Origin: Hydractinia symbiolongicarpus
Taxonomy: Eukaryota > Cnidaria > Hydrozoa > Anthoathecata > Hydractiniidae
Assembly (NCBI RefSeq): GCF_029227915.1
Contig: NC_079880.1
Location: forward strand, 16,264,001 to 16,328,000
Direction: 5' to 3'
DNA: 64,000 nucleotides
Below the pieces are notes generated by a model. That model was not told the origin of the DNA. It saw nothing but the letters and a program-made list of their open reading frames with translations, and did no database searches. This document shows, piece after piece, positions 10,725 to 25,270 of the stretch; within the stretch, counting starts at the first letter, position 1, and each line of letters opens with the position of its first letter. A program made the position numbers and the translations under genes.

Positions 10725-13700
10725 GACGCCTAATAAAGGCCTTACAGGTAAATCACGTGATTCCACGCGTCCAAGCTTGTTACCATTGGTCTAGTTCTTC
10801 CACTCTCAATACACTACGCCGTCCTAAGTTGTTTTTCCTGGTTCCATGGCTTTAGAACGCCGTAAACCACATGGATACGCCATGAAAAGGCTATAATACG
10901 GCCTTTTGACGCCAATAAAGGTAAATCACGTGGTTCCACGCGTCCAAGCTTGTTACCATTGGTCTAGTTCTTCCACTCTCAATACACTACGCCGTCCTAA
11001 GTTGTTTTCTCTGGCTCAATAGCTTTGGAACGCCGTCAACTACATGCACACGCCATTGAAAAGCAATAATACCGCCTTTGCCGCCTATTAAAGTCCTTAC
11101 ACGTAAATCACGTTGGTCTGCGTGCCTGCGCAGGTTACCATTGGTCTAGTCTTTCCACTCTCAATACACGAGAGCGTCCTAAGTTGTTTTTCCTGGTTCC
11201 ATGGCTTTACAACGCCGTAAACCACATGCACACGCCATGAAAAGGCTATAATACGGCCTTTTGACGCCTAATAAAGGTAAATCACGTGGTTCCACGCGTC
11301 CAAGCTTGTTACCATTGGTCTAGTTCTTCCACTCTCAATACACTACGCCGTCCTAAGTTGTTTTTCCTGGTTCCATGGCTTTACAACGCCGTAAACCACA
11401 TGCACACGCCATTGAAAGGCTATAATACGGCCTTTTAACGCCTATTAAATGCCTTACACGTAATCGTGTGGTTTCGCGTGCCTGCGCAGGTTACCATTGG
11501 TCTAGTCCTTCCACTCTCAATACACTAGAACGTCCTAAGTTGTTATTCCTGGTTCAATGGCTTTAGAAAGCCGTAATCCACATGCACACGCCATAAAAAG
11601 GCTATAATACGGCCTTTTGACGCCTAATAAAGGCCTTACAGGTAAATCACGTGGTTCCACCCGTCCAAGCTTGTAACCATTAGTCTAGTTCTTTCACTCT
11701 CAATACACGAGAGCGTCCTAAGTTGTTTTTCCTGGTTCCATGGCTTTACAACGCTGTAAACCACATGAACACGCCATGAAAAGGCTATAATACGGACTTT
11801 TGATGCCTATTAAATGCCTTACACGTAAATCGCGTGGTTCCGCGTGCCTGCGCAGGTTACCATTGGTCTACTCCTTCCACTCTCAATACACTACGCCGTC
11901 CTAAGTTGTTTTTCCTGGTTCCATGGCTTTACAACGCCGTAAACCACATGCACACGCCATGAAAAAGCTATAATACGGCCTTTTGACGCCTATTAAATGC
12001 CATACACGTACATCGCGTGGTTCTGCGTCAATGCAAAAGTTACCATTGGTCTAGTCCTTCCACTGTCAATGCACTACGACGTCCTAAGTTGTTTTCTCTG
12101 GCTCCATAGCTTTGGAACGCCGTCAACTACATGCACACGCCATTGAAAAGCAATAATACCGCCTTTGCCGCCTAATAAAGTCCTTACACGTAAATCACGT
12201 TGGTCTGCGTGTCTGCGCAGGTTACCATTGGTCTAGTTCTTCCACTCTCAATGCACTAGGACGTCCTAAGTTGTTTTCCCTGGCTCCATGTCTTTACAAC
12301 GCCGTAAAACACATGCACACGCCATGAAAAGGCTATAATACGGCCTTTTGACGCCTAATAAAGGTAAATCACGTGTTTCCACGCGTCAAAACTTGTTACC
12401 ATTGGTCTAGTTCTTCCACTGTCAATACACTACGCCGTCGTAAGTTGTTTTCCCTGGTTCCATGGCTTTACAACGCCGTAAACCACATGCACACGCCATG
12501 AAAAGGCTATAATACGGCCTATTGCCGCCCATTAAATGCCTTACACGTAATCGTGTGGTTTCGCGTGCCTGCGCAGGTTACCATTGGTCTAGTCCTTCCA
12601 CCCTCAATACACTAGAACGTCCTAAGTTGTTATTCCTGGTTCCATGGCTTCAGAACGCCGTAATCCACATGCACACGCCATGAAAAGGCTATAATACGGC
12701 CTTTTGACGCCTAATAAAGGTAAATCACGTGGTTCCACGCGTCCAAGCTTGTTACCATTGGTCTAGTTCTTCCACTCTCAATACACTAGAACGTCCTAAG
12801 TTGTTATTCCTGGTTGCATGGCTTCAGAACGCTGTAATCCACATGCACACGCCATGAAAAGGCTGCAATACGGCATTTTGCCACCTATTAAAGGCCTTAC
12901 ACGTAAATCAGGTGGGTCAGCGTGCCTGCGCAGGTTACCAATGATCTAGTACTTCCACTGTCAATGGACTAGAACGTCCTAAGTTGTTATTCCTGGTTCC
13001 ATGGCTTTAGAAAGCCGTAAACCACATGCACACGCCATGAAAAGGCTATAATACGGACTTTTGATGCCTATTAAATGCCTTACACGTAAATCGCGTGGTT
13101 CGCGTGCCTGCGCAGGTTACCATTGGTCTACTCCTTCCACTCTCAATACACTACGCCGTCCTAAGTCGTTTTTCCTGGTTCCATGGCTTTACAACGCCGT
13201 AAACCACATGCACACGCCATGAAAAAGCTATAATACGGCCTTTTGACGCCTATTAAATGCCATACACGTACATCGCGTGGTTCTGCGTCAATGCAAAGGT
13301 TACAATTGGTCTAGTCCTTCCACTGTCAATGCACTACGACGTCCTAAGTTGTTTTCTCTGGCTCCATAGCTTTGGAACGCCGTCAACTACATGCACACGC
13401 CATTGAAAAGCAATAATACCGCCTTTGCCGCCTAATAAAGTCCTTACACGTAAATCACGTTGGTCTGCGTGTCTGCGCAGGTTACCATTGGTCTAGTTCT
13501 TCCACTCTCAATGCACTAGGACGTCCTAAGTTGCTTTCCCTGGCTCCATGTCTTTACAACGCCGTAAAACACATGCACACGCCATGAAAAGGATATAATA
13601 CGGCCTTTTGACGCCTAATAAAGGTAAATCACGTGTTTCCACGCGTCAAAACTTGTTACCATTGGTCTAGTTCTTCCACTGTCAATACACTACGCCGTCG

Positions 13701-15420
13701 TAAGTTATTTTCCCTGGTTCCATGGCTTTACAACGCCGTAAACCACATGCACACGCCATGAAAAGGCTATAATACGGCCTTTTGACGCCTATTAAATGCC
13801 TTACACGTAATCGTGTGGTTTCGCGTGCCTGCGCAGTTTACCATTGGTCTAGTCCTTCCACTCTCAATACACTAGAATGTCCTAAGTTGTTTTCTCTGGT
13901 TCCATGTGTTTAGAACGCCGTAAACCACATGCACACGCCATTGAAAGGCCATAATACGGCCATTTCCCGCCTATTAAATGCCTTACACGTAAATCGCGTG
14001 TTTCCGCGTGACTGCGCAGGTTACTATTGGTCTAGTTCTTCCACTCTCAATGCACTACGCCGTCCTAAGTTGTTTTTCCTGGTTCTATGGCTTTACAACG
14101 CCGTAAACCACATGCACACGCCAAGAAAAGGCTATACGGCCTTTTGACGCTTAATAAAGACCTTACAGGTACATCACGGGGTTCCAAGCGTCCAAGCTTG
14201 TTACCATTGGTCTAGTTCTTCCACTCTCAATACACTACGCCCTCCTAAGTTGTTTTCCCTGGTTCCATGGCTTTACAACGCCGTAAACCACATGCACACG
14301 CCATGAAAAGGCTATAATACGGACTTTTGATGCCTATTAAATGCCTTACATGTAATTGTGTGGTTTCGCGTGCCTGCGCAGGTTACCATTGGTCTAGTCT
14401 TTCCACTCTCAATACACTAGAACGTCCTAAGTTGTTATTCCTGGTTCCATGGCTTTACAACGCCGTAAACCACATGCACACGCCATGAAAAGGCTATAAT
14501 ACGGCCTTTGATGCCTATTAAATGCCATACACGTACATCGCGTGGTTCTGCGTCACTGCACAGGTTACCATTGGTCTAGTCCTTCCACTCTCAATACACT
14601 ACGACGTCCTAAGTTATTTTCCCTGGCTCCATGGCTTTGGAACGCCGTCAATTACATGCACACACGTCTAAAAGCTGCAATACGGCCTATTGCCGCCCAT
14701 TAAATGCCTTACACGTAATCGTGTGGTTTCGCGTGCCTGCGCAGGTTACCATTGGTCTAGTCCTTCCACCCTCAATACATTAGAACGTCCTAAGTTGTTA
14801 TTCCTGGTTCCATGGCTTCAGAACGCCGTAATCCACATGCACACGCCATGAAAAGGCTATAATACGGCCATTTGCCGCCTATTAAAGGCCTTACACGTAA
14901 ATCGCGTGGTTCCGCGTGACTGCGCAGGTTACTATTGGTCTAGTTCTTCCACTCTCAATGCACTAGGACGTCCTAAGTTGTTTTCCCTGGCTCCATGTCT
15001 TTACAACGCCGTAAAACACATGCACACGCCATGAAAAGGCTATAATACGGCCTTTTGACGCCTAATAAAGGTAAATCACGTGTTTCCACGCGTCAAAACT
15101 TGTTACCATTGGTCTAGTTCTTCCACTGTCAATACACTTCGCCGTCGTAAGTTGTTTTCCCTGGTTCCATGGCTTTACAACGCCGTAAACGACATGCACA
15201 CGCCATGAAAAGGCTATAATACGGCCTATTGCCGCCCATTAAATGCCTTACACGTAATCGTGTGGTTTCGCGTGCCTGCGCAGGTTACCATTGGTCTAGT
15301 CCTTCCACCCTCAATACACTAGAACGTCCTAAGTTGTTATTCCTGGTTCCATGGCTTCAGAACGCCGTAATCCACATGCACACGCCATGAAAAGGCTATA
15401 ATACGGCCATTTGCCGCCTA
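10725..15420 (+). repeat. Long-range 4.7-kb duplicate, left copy
   Basis: This block corresponds to 42965-47660. The offset stays at 32239-32241 bp at every checkpoint used: AATCACGTGA at 10751/42990, CGGCATTTTG at 12871/45111, and ATGCACACGCC at 13929/46170. Small substitutions and 1-bp indels separate the copies. It is the longest distant match I found, about 26 monomers. Confidence 0.8.
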
Positions 15421-18400
15421 TTAAAGGCCTTACACGTAAATCGCGTGGTTCCGCGTGACTGCGCAGGTTACTATTGGTCTAGTTCTTCCACTCTCAATGC
15501 ACTACGACGTCCTAAGTTGTTTTCCCTGGCTCCATGTCTTTACAACGCCGTAAAACACATGCACACGCCATTGAAAAGCAATAATACGGCCTTTTGACGC
15601 CTAATAAAGGTAAATCACGTGGTTCCACGCGTCCAAGCTTGTTACCATTGGTCTAGTTCTTCCACTCTCAATACACTACGCCGTCCTAAGTTGTCTTTCC
15701 TGGTTCCATGGCTTTAGAACGCCGTAAACCACATGGACACGCCATGAAAAGGCTGCAATACGGCCTTTTGCCACCTATTAAAGGCCTTACACGTAAATCA
15801 GGTGGGTCAGCGTGCCTGCGCAGGTTACCAATGATCTAGTACTTCCACTGTCAATGGACTAGAACGTCCTAAGTTGTTTTTCCTGGTTCCATGGCTTTAG
15901 AAAGCCGTAAACCACATGCACACGCCATGAAAAGGCTATAATACGGACTTTTGATGCCTATTAAATGCCTTACACGTAAATTGCGTGGTTCCGCGTGCCT
16001 GCGCAGGTTACCATTGGTCTACTCCTTCCACTCTCAATACACTACGCCGTCCTAAGTCGTTTTTCCTGGTTCCATGGCTTTACAACGCCGTAAACCACAT
16101 GCACACGCCATGAAAAAGCTATAATACGGCCTTTTGACGCCTATTAAATGCCATACACGTACATCGCGTGGTTCTGCGTCAATGCAAAGGTTACAATTGG
16201 TCTAGTCCTTCCACTGTCAATGCACTACGACGTCCTAAGTTGTTTTCTCTGGCTCCATAGCTTTGGAACGCCGTCAACTACATGCACACGCCATTGAAAA
16301 GCAATAATACCGCCTTTGCCGCCTAATAAAGTCCTTACACGTAAATCACGTTGGTCTGCGTGTCTGCGCAGGTTACCATTGGTCTAGTTCTTCCACTCTC
16401 AATGCACTAGGACGTCCTAAGTTGCTTTCCCTGGCTCCATGTCTTTACAACGCCGTAAAACACATGCACACGCCATGAAAAGGATATAATACGGCCTTTT
16501 GACGCCTAATAAAGGTAAATCACGTGTTTCCACGCGTCAAAACTTGTTACCATTGGTCTAGTTCTTCCACTGTCAATACACTACGCCGTCGTAAGTTGTT
16601 TTCCCTGGTTCCATGGCTTTACAACGCCGTAAACCACATGCACACGCCATGAAAAGGCTATAATACGGCCTTTTGACGCCTATTAAATGCCTTACACGTA
16701 ATCGTGTGGTTTCGCGTGCCTGCGCAGTTTACCATTGGTCTAGTCCTTCCACTCTCAATACACTAGAATGTCCTAAGTTGTTTTCTCTGGTTCCATGTGT
16801 TTAGACCGCCGTAAACCACATGCACACGCCATTGAAAGGCCATAATACGGCCATTTCCCGCCTATTAAATGCCTTACACGTAAATCGCGTGTTTCCGCGT
16901 GACTGCGCAGGTTACTATTGGTCTAGTTCTTCCACTCTCAATGCACTACGCCGTCCTAAGTTGTTTTTCCTGGTTCTATGGCTTTACAACGCCGTAAACC
17001 ACATGCACACGCCAAGAAAAGGCTATACGGCCTTTTGACGCTTAATAAAGACCTTACAGGTACATCACGGGGTTCCAAGCGTCCAAGCTTGTTACCATTG
17101 GTCTAGTTCTTCCACTCTCAATACACTACGCCCTCCTAAGTTGTTTTCCCTGGTTCCATGGCTTTACAACGCCGTAAACCACATGCACACGCCATGAAAA
17201 GGCTATAATACGGACTTTTGATGCCTATTAAATGCCTTACATGTAATTGTGTGGTTTCGCGTGCCTGCGCAGGTTACCATTGGTCTAGTCTTTCCACTCT
17301 CAATACACTAGAACGTCCTAAGTTGTTATTCCTGGTTCCATGGCTTTACAACGCCGTAAACCACATGCACACGCCATGAAAAGGCTATAATACGGCCTTT
17401 GATGCCTATTAAATGCCATACACGTACATCGCGTGGTTCTGCGTCACTGCACAGGTTACCATTGGTCTAGTCCTTCCACTCTCAATACACTACGACGTCC
17501 TAAGTTATTTTCCCTGGCTCCATGGCTTTGGAACGCCGTCAATTACATGCACACACGTCTAAAAGCTGCAATACGGCCTATTGCCGCCCATTAAATGCCT
17601 TACACGTAATCGTGTGGTTTCGCGTGCCTGCGCAGGTTACCATTGGTCTAGTCCTTCCACCCTCAATACATTAGAACGTCCTAAGTTGTTATTCCTGGTT
17701 CCATGGCTTCAGAACGCCGTAATCCACATGCACACGCCATGAAAAGGCTATAATACGGCCATTTGCCGCCTATTAAAGGCCTTACACGTAAATCGCGTGG
17801 TTCCGCGTGACTGCGCAGGTTACTATTGGTCTAGTTCTTCCACTCTCAATGCACTAGGACGTCCTAAGTTGTTTTCCCTGGCTCCATGTCTTTACAACGC
17901 CGTAAAACACATGCACACGCCATGAAAAGGCTATAATACGGCCTTTTGACGCCTAATAAAGGTAAATCACGTGTTTCCACGCGTCAAAACTTGTTACCAT
18001 TGGTCTAGTTCTTCCACTGTCAATACACTTCGCCGTCGTAAGTTGTTTTCCCTGGTTCCATGGCTTTACAACGCCGTAAACGACATGCACACGCCATGAA
18101 AAGGCTATAATACGGCCTATTGCCGCCCATTAAATGCCTTACACGTAATCGTGTGGTTTCGCGTGCCAGCGCAGGTTACCATTGGTCTAGTCCTTCCACC
18201 CTCAATACACTAGAACGTCCTAAGTTGTTATTCCTGGTTCCATGGCTTCAGAACGCCGTAATCCACATGCACACGCCATGAAAAGGCTATAATACGGCCA
18301 TTTGCCGCCTATTAAAGGCCTTACACGTAAATCGCGTGGTTCCGCGTGACTGCGCAGGTTACTATTGGTCTAGTTCTTCCACTCTCAATGCACTAGGACG

Positions 18401-18640
18401 TCCTAAGTTGTTTTCCCTGGCTCCATGTCTTTACAACGCCGTAAAACACATGCACACGCCATTGAAAAGCAATAATACGGCCTTTTGACGCCTAATAAAG
18501 GTAAATCACGTGGTTCCACGCGTCCAAGCTTGTTACCATTGGTCTAGTTCTTCCACTCTCAATACACTACGCCGTCCTAAGTTGTCTTTCCTGGTTCCAT
18601 GGCTTTAGAACGCCGTAAACCACATGGACACGCCATGAAA
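12860..18640 (+). repeat. 16-mer tandem duplication, unit ~2891 bp
   Basis: Copy 1 spans about 12860-15750 and copy 2 about 15751-18640. The match runs about 140 bp further, to near 18778, where the second copy changes from TTCCATGG to TTTCATGG and ACAACGACG. Shared markers are AAGTCGTTTTTCC (13164/16054), GTTGCTTTCCC, AAAGGATATAATACGG and the 3-bp deletion GGCTATACGG (about 14132/17023). That deletion is absent from the related copies near 29360 and 46370. Confidence 0.85.
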
Positions 18641-21600
18641 AGGCTGCAATACGGCCTTTTGCCACCTATTAAAGGCCTTACACGTAAATCAGGTGGGTCA
18701 GCGTGCCTGCGCAGGTTACCAATGATCTAGTACTTCCACTGTCAATGGACTAGAACGTCCTAAGTTGTTTTTCCTGGTTTCATGGCTTTACAACGACGTA
18801 AACCACATGCACACGCCATGAAAAAGCTATAATACGGCCTTTTGACGCCTATTAAATGCCATACACGTACATCGCGTGGTTCTGCGTCAATGCAAAGGTT
18901 ACAATTGGTCTAGTACTTCCACTGTCAATGCACTACGACGTCCTAAGTTGTTTTCTCTGGCTCCATAGCTTTGGAACGCCCTCAACTACATGCACACGCC
19001 ATTGAAAAGCAATATAACCGCCTTTGCCGCCTAATAAAGTCCTTACACGTAAATCACGTTGGTCTGCGTGCCTGCGCAGGTTACCATTGGTCTAGTCTTT
19101 CCACTCGCAATACACGAGAGCGTCCTAAGTTGTTTTCCTGGTTCCGTGACTTTACAACGCCGTAAACCACATGCACACGCCATGAAAAGGCTATAATACG
19201 GCCTTTTGACGCCTAATAAAGGTAAATCACGTGGTTCCACGCGTCCAAGCTTGTTACCATTGGTCTAGTTCTTCCACTCTCAATACACTACGCCGTCCTA
19301 AGTTGTTTTTCCTGGTTCCATGGCTTTAGAACGCCGTAAACCACATGGACACGCCATGAAAAGGCTATAATACGGCCTTTTGACGCCTATTTAATGCCTT
19401 ACACGTAATCGTGTGGTTTCGCGTGCCTGCGCAGGTTACCATTGGTCTAGTTCTTTCACTCTCAATACACTGGAACGTCCTAAGTTGTTATTCCTGGTTG
19501 CATGGCTTCAGAACGCTGTAATCCACATGCACACGCCATGAAAAGGCTGCAATACGGCCTTTTGCCACCTATTAAAGGCCTTACACGTAAATCAGGTGGG
19601 TCAGCGTGCCTGCGCAGGTTACCAATGATCTAGTACTTCCACTGTCAATGGACTAGAACGTCCTAAGTTGTTATTCCTGGTTCCATGGCTTTAGAAAGCC
19701 GTACACCACATGCACACGCCATGAAAAGGCTATAATACGGACTTTTGATGCCTATTAAATGCCTTACACGTAAATCGCGTGGTTTTGCGTGCCTGCGCAG
19801 GTTACCATTGGTCTACTCCTTCCACTCTCAATACACTACGCCGTCCTAAGTTGTTTTCCCTGGCTCCATGTCTTTACAACGCCGTAAACCACATGCACAC
19901 GCCATGAAAAGGCTATAATACGGACTTTTGATGCCTATTAAATGCCTTACACGTAAATCGCGTGGTTCCGCGTGCCTGCGCAGGTTACCATTGGTCTACT
20001 CCTTCCACTCTCAATACACTACGCCGTCCTAAGTTGTTTTTCCTGGTTTCATGGCTTTACAACGCCGTAAACCACATGCACACGCCATGAAAAAGCTATA
20101 ATACGGCCTTTTGACGCCTATTAAATGCCATACACGTACATCGCGTGGTTCTGCGTCAATGCAAAGGTTACAATTGGTCTAGTCCTTCCACTGTCAATGC
20201 ACTACGACGTCCTAAGTTGTTTTCTCTGGCTCCATAGCTTTGGAACGCCCTCAACTACATGCACACGCCATTGAAAAGCAATATAACCGCCTTTGCCGCC
20301 TAATAAAGTCCTTACACGTAAATCACGTTGGTCTGCGTGCCTGCGCAGGTTACCATTGGTCTAGTCTTTCCACTCGCAATACACGAGAGCGTCCTAAGTT
20401 GTTTTCCTGGTTCCGTGACTTTACAACGCCGTAAACCACATGCACACGCCATGAAAAGGCTATAATACGGCCTTTTGACGCCTAATAAAGGTAAATCACG
20501 TGGTTCCACGCGTCCAAGCTTGTTACCATTGGTCTAGTTCTTCCACTCTCAATACACTACGCCGTCCTAAGTTGTTTTTCCTGGTTCCATGGCTTTAGAA
20601 CGCCGTAAACCACATGGACACGCCATGAAAAGGCTATAATACGGCCTTTTGACGCCTATTTAATGCCTTACACGTAATCGTGTGGTTTCGCGTGCCTGCG
20701 CAGGTTACCATTGGTCTAGTTCTTTCACTCTCAATACACTGGAACGTCCTAAGTTGTTATTCCTGGTTGCATGGCTTCAGAACGCTGTAATCCACATGCA
20801 CACGCCATGAAAAGGCTGCAATACGGCCTTTTGCCACCTATTAAAGGCCTTACACGTAAATCAGGTGGGTCAGCGTGCCTGCGCAGGTTACCAATGATCT
20901 AGTACTTCCACTGTCAATGGACTAGAACGTCCTAAGTTGTTATTCCTGGTTCCATGGCTTTAGAAAGCCGTAAACCACATGCACACGCCATGAAAAGGCT
21001 ATAATACGGACTTTTGATGCCTATTAAATGCCTTACACGTAAATCGCGTGGTTTTGCGTGCCTGCGCAGGTTACCATTGGTCTACTCCTTCCACTCTCAA
21101 TACACTACGCCGTCCTAAGTTGTTTTCCCTGGCTCCATGTCTTTACAACGCCGTAAACCACATGCACACGCCATGAAAAGGCTATAATACGGACTTTTGA
21201 TGCCTATTAAATGCCTTACACGTAAATCGCGTGGTTCCGCGTGCCTGCGCAGGTTACCATTGGTCTACTCCTTCCACTCTCAATACACTACGCCGTCCTA
21301 AGTTGTTTTTCCTGGTTTCATGGCTTTACAACGCCGTAAACCACATGCACACGCCATGAAAAAGCTATAATACGGCCTTTTGACGCCTATTAAATGCCAT
21401 ACACGTACATCGCGTGGTTCTGCGTCAATGCAAAGGTTACAATTGGTCTAGTCCTTCCACTGTCAATGCACTACGACGTCCTAAGTTGTTTTCTCTGGCT
21501 CCATAGCTTTGGAACGCCGTCAACTACATGCACACGCCATTGAAAAGCAATAATACCGCCTTTGCCGCCTAATAAAGTCCTTACACGTAAATCACGTTGG

Positions 21601-24600
21601 TCTGCGTGTCTGCGCAGGTTACCATTGGTCTAGTTCTTCCACTCTCAATACACTTCGCCGTCGTAAGTTGTTTTCCCTGGTTCCATGGCTTTACAACGCC
21701 GTAAACGACATGCACACGCCATGAAAAGGCTATAATACGGCCTATTGCCGCCCATTAAATGCCTTACACGTAATCGTGTGGTTTCGCGTGCCAGCGCAGG
21801 TTACCATTGGTCTAGTCCTTCCACCCTCAATACACTAGAACGTCCTAAGTTGTTATTCCTGGTTCCATGGCTTCAGAACGCCGTAATCCACATGCACACG
21901 CCATGAAAAGGCTATAATACGGCCATTTGCCGCCTATTAAAGGCCTTACACGTAAATCGCGTGGTTCCGCGTGACTGCGCAGGTTACTATTGGTCTAGTT
22001 CTTCCACTCTCAATGCACTAGGACGTCCTAAGTTGTTTTCCCTGGCTCCATGTCTTTACAACGCCGTAAAACACATGCACACGCCATTGAAAAGCAATAA
22101 TACGGCCTTTTGACGCCTAATAAAGGTAAATCACGTGGTTCCACGCGTCCAAGCTTGTTACCATTGGTCTAGTTCTTCCACTCTCAATACACTACGCCGT
22201 CCTAAGTTGTCTTTCCTGGTTCCATGGCTTTAGAACGCCGTAAACCACATGGACACGCCATGAAAAGGCTGCAATACGGCCTTTTGCCACCTATTAAAGG
22301 CCTTACACGTAAATCAGGTGGGTCAGCGTGCCTGCGCAGGTTACCAATGATCTAGTACTTCCACTGTCAATGGACTAGAACGTCCTAAGTTGTTTTTCCT
22401 GGTTTCATGGCTTTACAACGACGTAAACCACATGCACACGCCATGAAAAAGCTATAATACGGCCTTTTGACGCCTATTAAATGCCATACACGTACATCGC
22501 GTGGTTCTGCGTCAATGCAAAGGTTACAATTGGTCTAGTACTTCCACTGTCAATGCACTACGACGTCCTAAGTTGTTTTCTCTGGCTCCATAGCTTTGGA
22601 ACGCCCTCAACTACATGCACACGCCATTGAAAAGCAATATAACCGCCTTTGCCGCCTAATAAAGTCCTTACACGTAAATCACGTTGGTCTGCGTGCCTGC
22701 GCAGGTTACCATTGGTCTAGTCTTTCCACTCGCAATACACGAGAGCGTCCTAAGTTGTTTTCCTGGTTCCGTGACTTTACAACGCCGTAAACCACATGCA
22801 CACGCCATGAAAAGGCTATAATACGGCCTTTTGACGCCTAATAAAGGTAAATCACGTGGTTCCACGCGTCCAAGCTTGTTACCATTGGTCTAGTTCTTCC
22901 ACTCTCAATACACTACGCCGTCCTAAGTTGTTTTTCCTGGTTCCATGGCTTTAGAACGCCGTAAACCACATGGACACGCCATGAAAAGGCTATAATACGG
23001 CCTTTTGACGCCTATTTAATGCCTTACACGTAATCGTGTGGTTTCGCGTGCCTGCGCAGGTTACCATTGGTCTAGTTCTTTCACTCTCAATACACTGGAA
23101 CGTCCTAAGTTGTTATTCCTGGTTGCATGGCTTCAGAACGCTGTAATCCACATGCACACGCCATGAAAAGGCTGCAATACGGCCTTTTGCCACCTATTAA
23201 AGGCCTTACACGTAAATCAGGTGGGTCAGCGTGCCTGCGCAGGTTACCAATGATCTAGTACTTCCACTGTCAATGGACTAGAACGTCCTAAGTTGTTATT
23301 CCTGGTTCCATGGCTTTAGAAAGCCGTACACCACATGCACACGCCATGAAAAGGCTATAATACGGACTTTTGATGCCTATTAAATGCCTTACACGTAAAT
23401 CGCGTGGTTTTGCGTGCCTGCGCAGGTTACCATTGGTCTACTCCTTCCACTCTCAATACACTACGCCGTCCTAAGTTGTTTTCCCTGGCTCCATGTCTTT
23501 ACAACGCCGTAAACCACATGCACACGCCATGAAAAGGCTATAATACGGACTTTTGATGCCTATTAAATGCCTTACACGTAAATCGCGTGGTTCCGCGTGC
23601 CTGCGCAGGTTACCATTGGTCTACTCCTTCCACTCTCAATACACTACGCCGTCCTAAGTTGTTTTTCCTGGTTTCATGGCTTTACAACGCCGTAAACCAC
23701 ATGCACACGCCATGAAAAAGCTATAATACGGCCTTTTGACGCCTATTAAATGCCATACACGTACATCGCGTGGTTCTGCGTCAATGCAAAGGTTACAATT
23801 GGTCTAGTCCTTCCACTGTCAATGCACTACGACGTCCTAAGTTGTTTTCTCTGGCTCCATAGCTTTGGAACGCCCTCAACTACATGCACACGCCATTGAA
23901 AAGCAATATAACCGCCTTTGCCGCCTAATAAAGTCCTTACACGTAAATCACGTTGGTCTGCGTGCCTGCGCAGGTTACCATTGGTCTAGTCTTTCCACTC
24001 GCAATACACGAGAGCGTCCTAAGTTGTTTTCCTGGTTCCGTGACTTTACAACGCCGTAAACCACATGCACACGCCATGAAAAGGCTATAATACGGCCTTT
24101 TGACGCCTAATAAAGGTAAATCACGTGGTTCCACGCGTCCAAGCTTGTTACCATTGGTCTAGTTCTTCCACTCTCAATACACTACGCCGTCCTAAGTTGT
24201 TTTTCCTGGTTCCATGGCTTTAGAACGCCGTAAACCACATGGACACGCCATGAAAAGGCTATAATACGGCCTTTTGACGCCTATTTAATGCCTTACACGT
24301 AATCGTGTGGTTTCGCGTGCCTGCGCAGGTTACCATTGGTCTAGTTCTTTCACTCTCAATACACTGGAACGTCCTAAGTTGTTATTCCTGGTTGCATGGC
24401 TTCAGAACGCTGTAATCCACATGCACACGCCATGAAAAGGCTGCAATACGGCCTTTTGCCACCTATTAAAGGCCTTACACGTAAATCAGGTGGGTCAGCG
24501 TGCCTGCGCAGGTTACCAATGATCTAGTACTTCCACTGTCAATGGACTAGAACGTCCTAAGTTGTTATTCCTGGTTCCATGGCTTTAGAAAGCCGTAAAC

Positions 24601-25270
24601 CACATGCACACGCCATGAAAAGGCTATAATACGGACTTTTGATGCCTATTAAATGCCTTACACGTAAATCGCGTGGTTTTGCGTGCCTGCGCAGGTTACC
24701 ATTGGTCTACTCCTTCCACTCTCAATACACTACGCCGTCCTAAGTTGTTTTCCCTGGCTCCATGTCTTTACAACGCCGTAAACCACATGCACACGCCATG
24801 AAAAGGCTATAATACGGACTTTTGATGCCTATTAAATGCCTTACACGTAAATCGCGTGGTTCCGCGTGCCTGCGCAGGTTACCATTGGTCTACTCCTTCC
24901 ACTCTCAATACACTACGCCGTCCTAAGTTGTTTTTCCTGGTTTCATGGCTTTACAACGCCGTAAACCACATGCACACGCCATGAAAAAGCTATAATACGG
25001 CCTTTTGACGCCTATTAAATGCCATACACGTACATCGCGTGGTTCTGCGTCAATGCAAAGGTTACAATTGGTCTAGTCCTTCCACTGTCAATGCACTACG
25101 ACGTCCTAAGTTGTTTTCTCTGGCTCCATAGCTTTGGAACGCCGTCAACTACATGCACACGCCATTGAAAAGCAATAATACCGCCTTTGCCGCCTAATAA
25201 AGTCCTTACACGTAAATCACGTTGGTCTGCGTGTCTGCGCAGGTTACCATTGGTCTAGTTCTTCCACTCT
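18021..25270 (+). repeat. 20-mer tandem duplication, unit 3625 bp
   Basis: Copy 1 is about 18021-21645 and copy 2 about 21646-25270. Every private variant I checked is shared at exactly +3625: GCCAGCGCAGG (18167/21792), ACAACGACG (18790/22415), CTAGTACTTCCACTGTC (18911/22536) and AGCCGTACACCAC (19697/23322). I found no difference in the lines compared, so this is a very recent event. The join falls where CTGTCAATACACTTCG (18017) becomes CTCTCAATACACTTCG (21642). Confidence 0.88.
18768..21305 (+). repeat. 7-mer tandem duplication, unit 1269 bp
   Basis: Copy 1 is 18768-20036 and copy 2 is 20037-21305, with matching sequence running on to near 21515. The copies differ at a few sites, for example ACGACG versus ACGCCG and GTACACC versus GTAAACC. 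Both versions recur in order at +3625 bp (22393-24930), so the 7-mer duplicated before the 20-mer did. Confidence 0.84.

Noticed and set aside
13929-14147. 72-73-codon open frames starting at 13929, 16820, 29152 and 46170
   Set aside because: All begin at the same monomer position and track block duplications. The 3-bp deletion keeps the frame in two copies by chance, and two monomers without a stop are unremarkable.
18971-19240. Overlapping plus- and minus-strand frames of 64-65 codons repeated at 20240, 22596, 23865, 31488 and 48679
   Set aside because: Opposing overlapping frames in the same satellite unit, repeated only because of the 1269- and 3625-bp duplications. There is no evidence for a protein.
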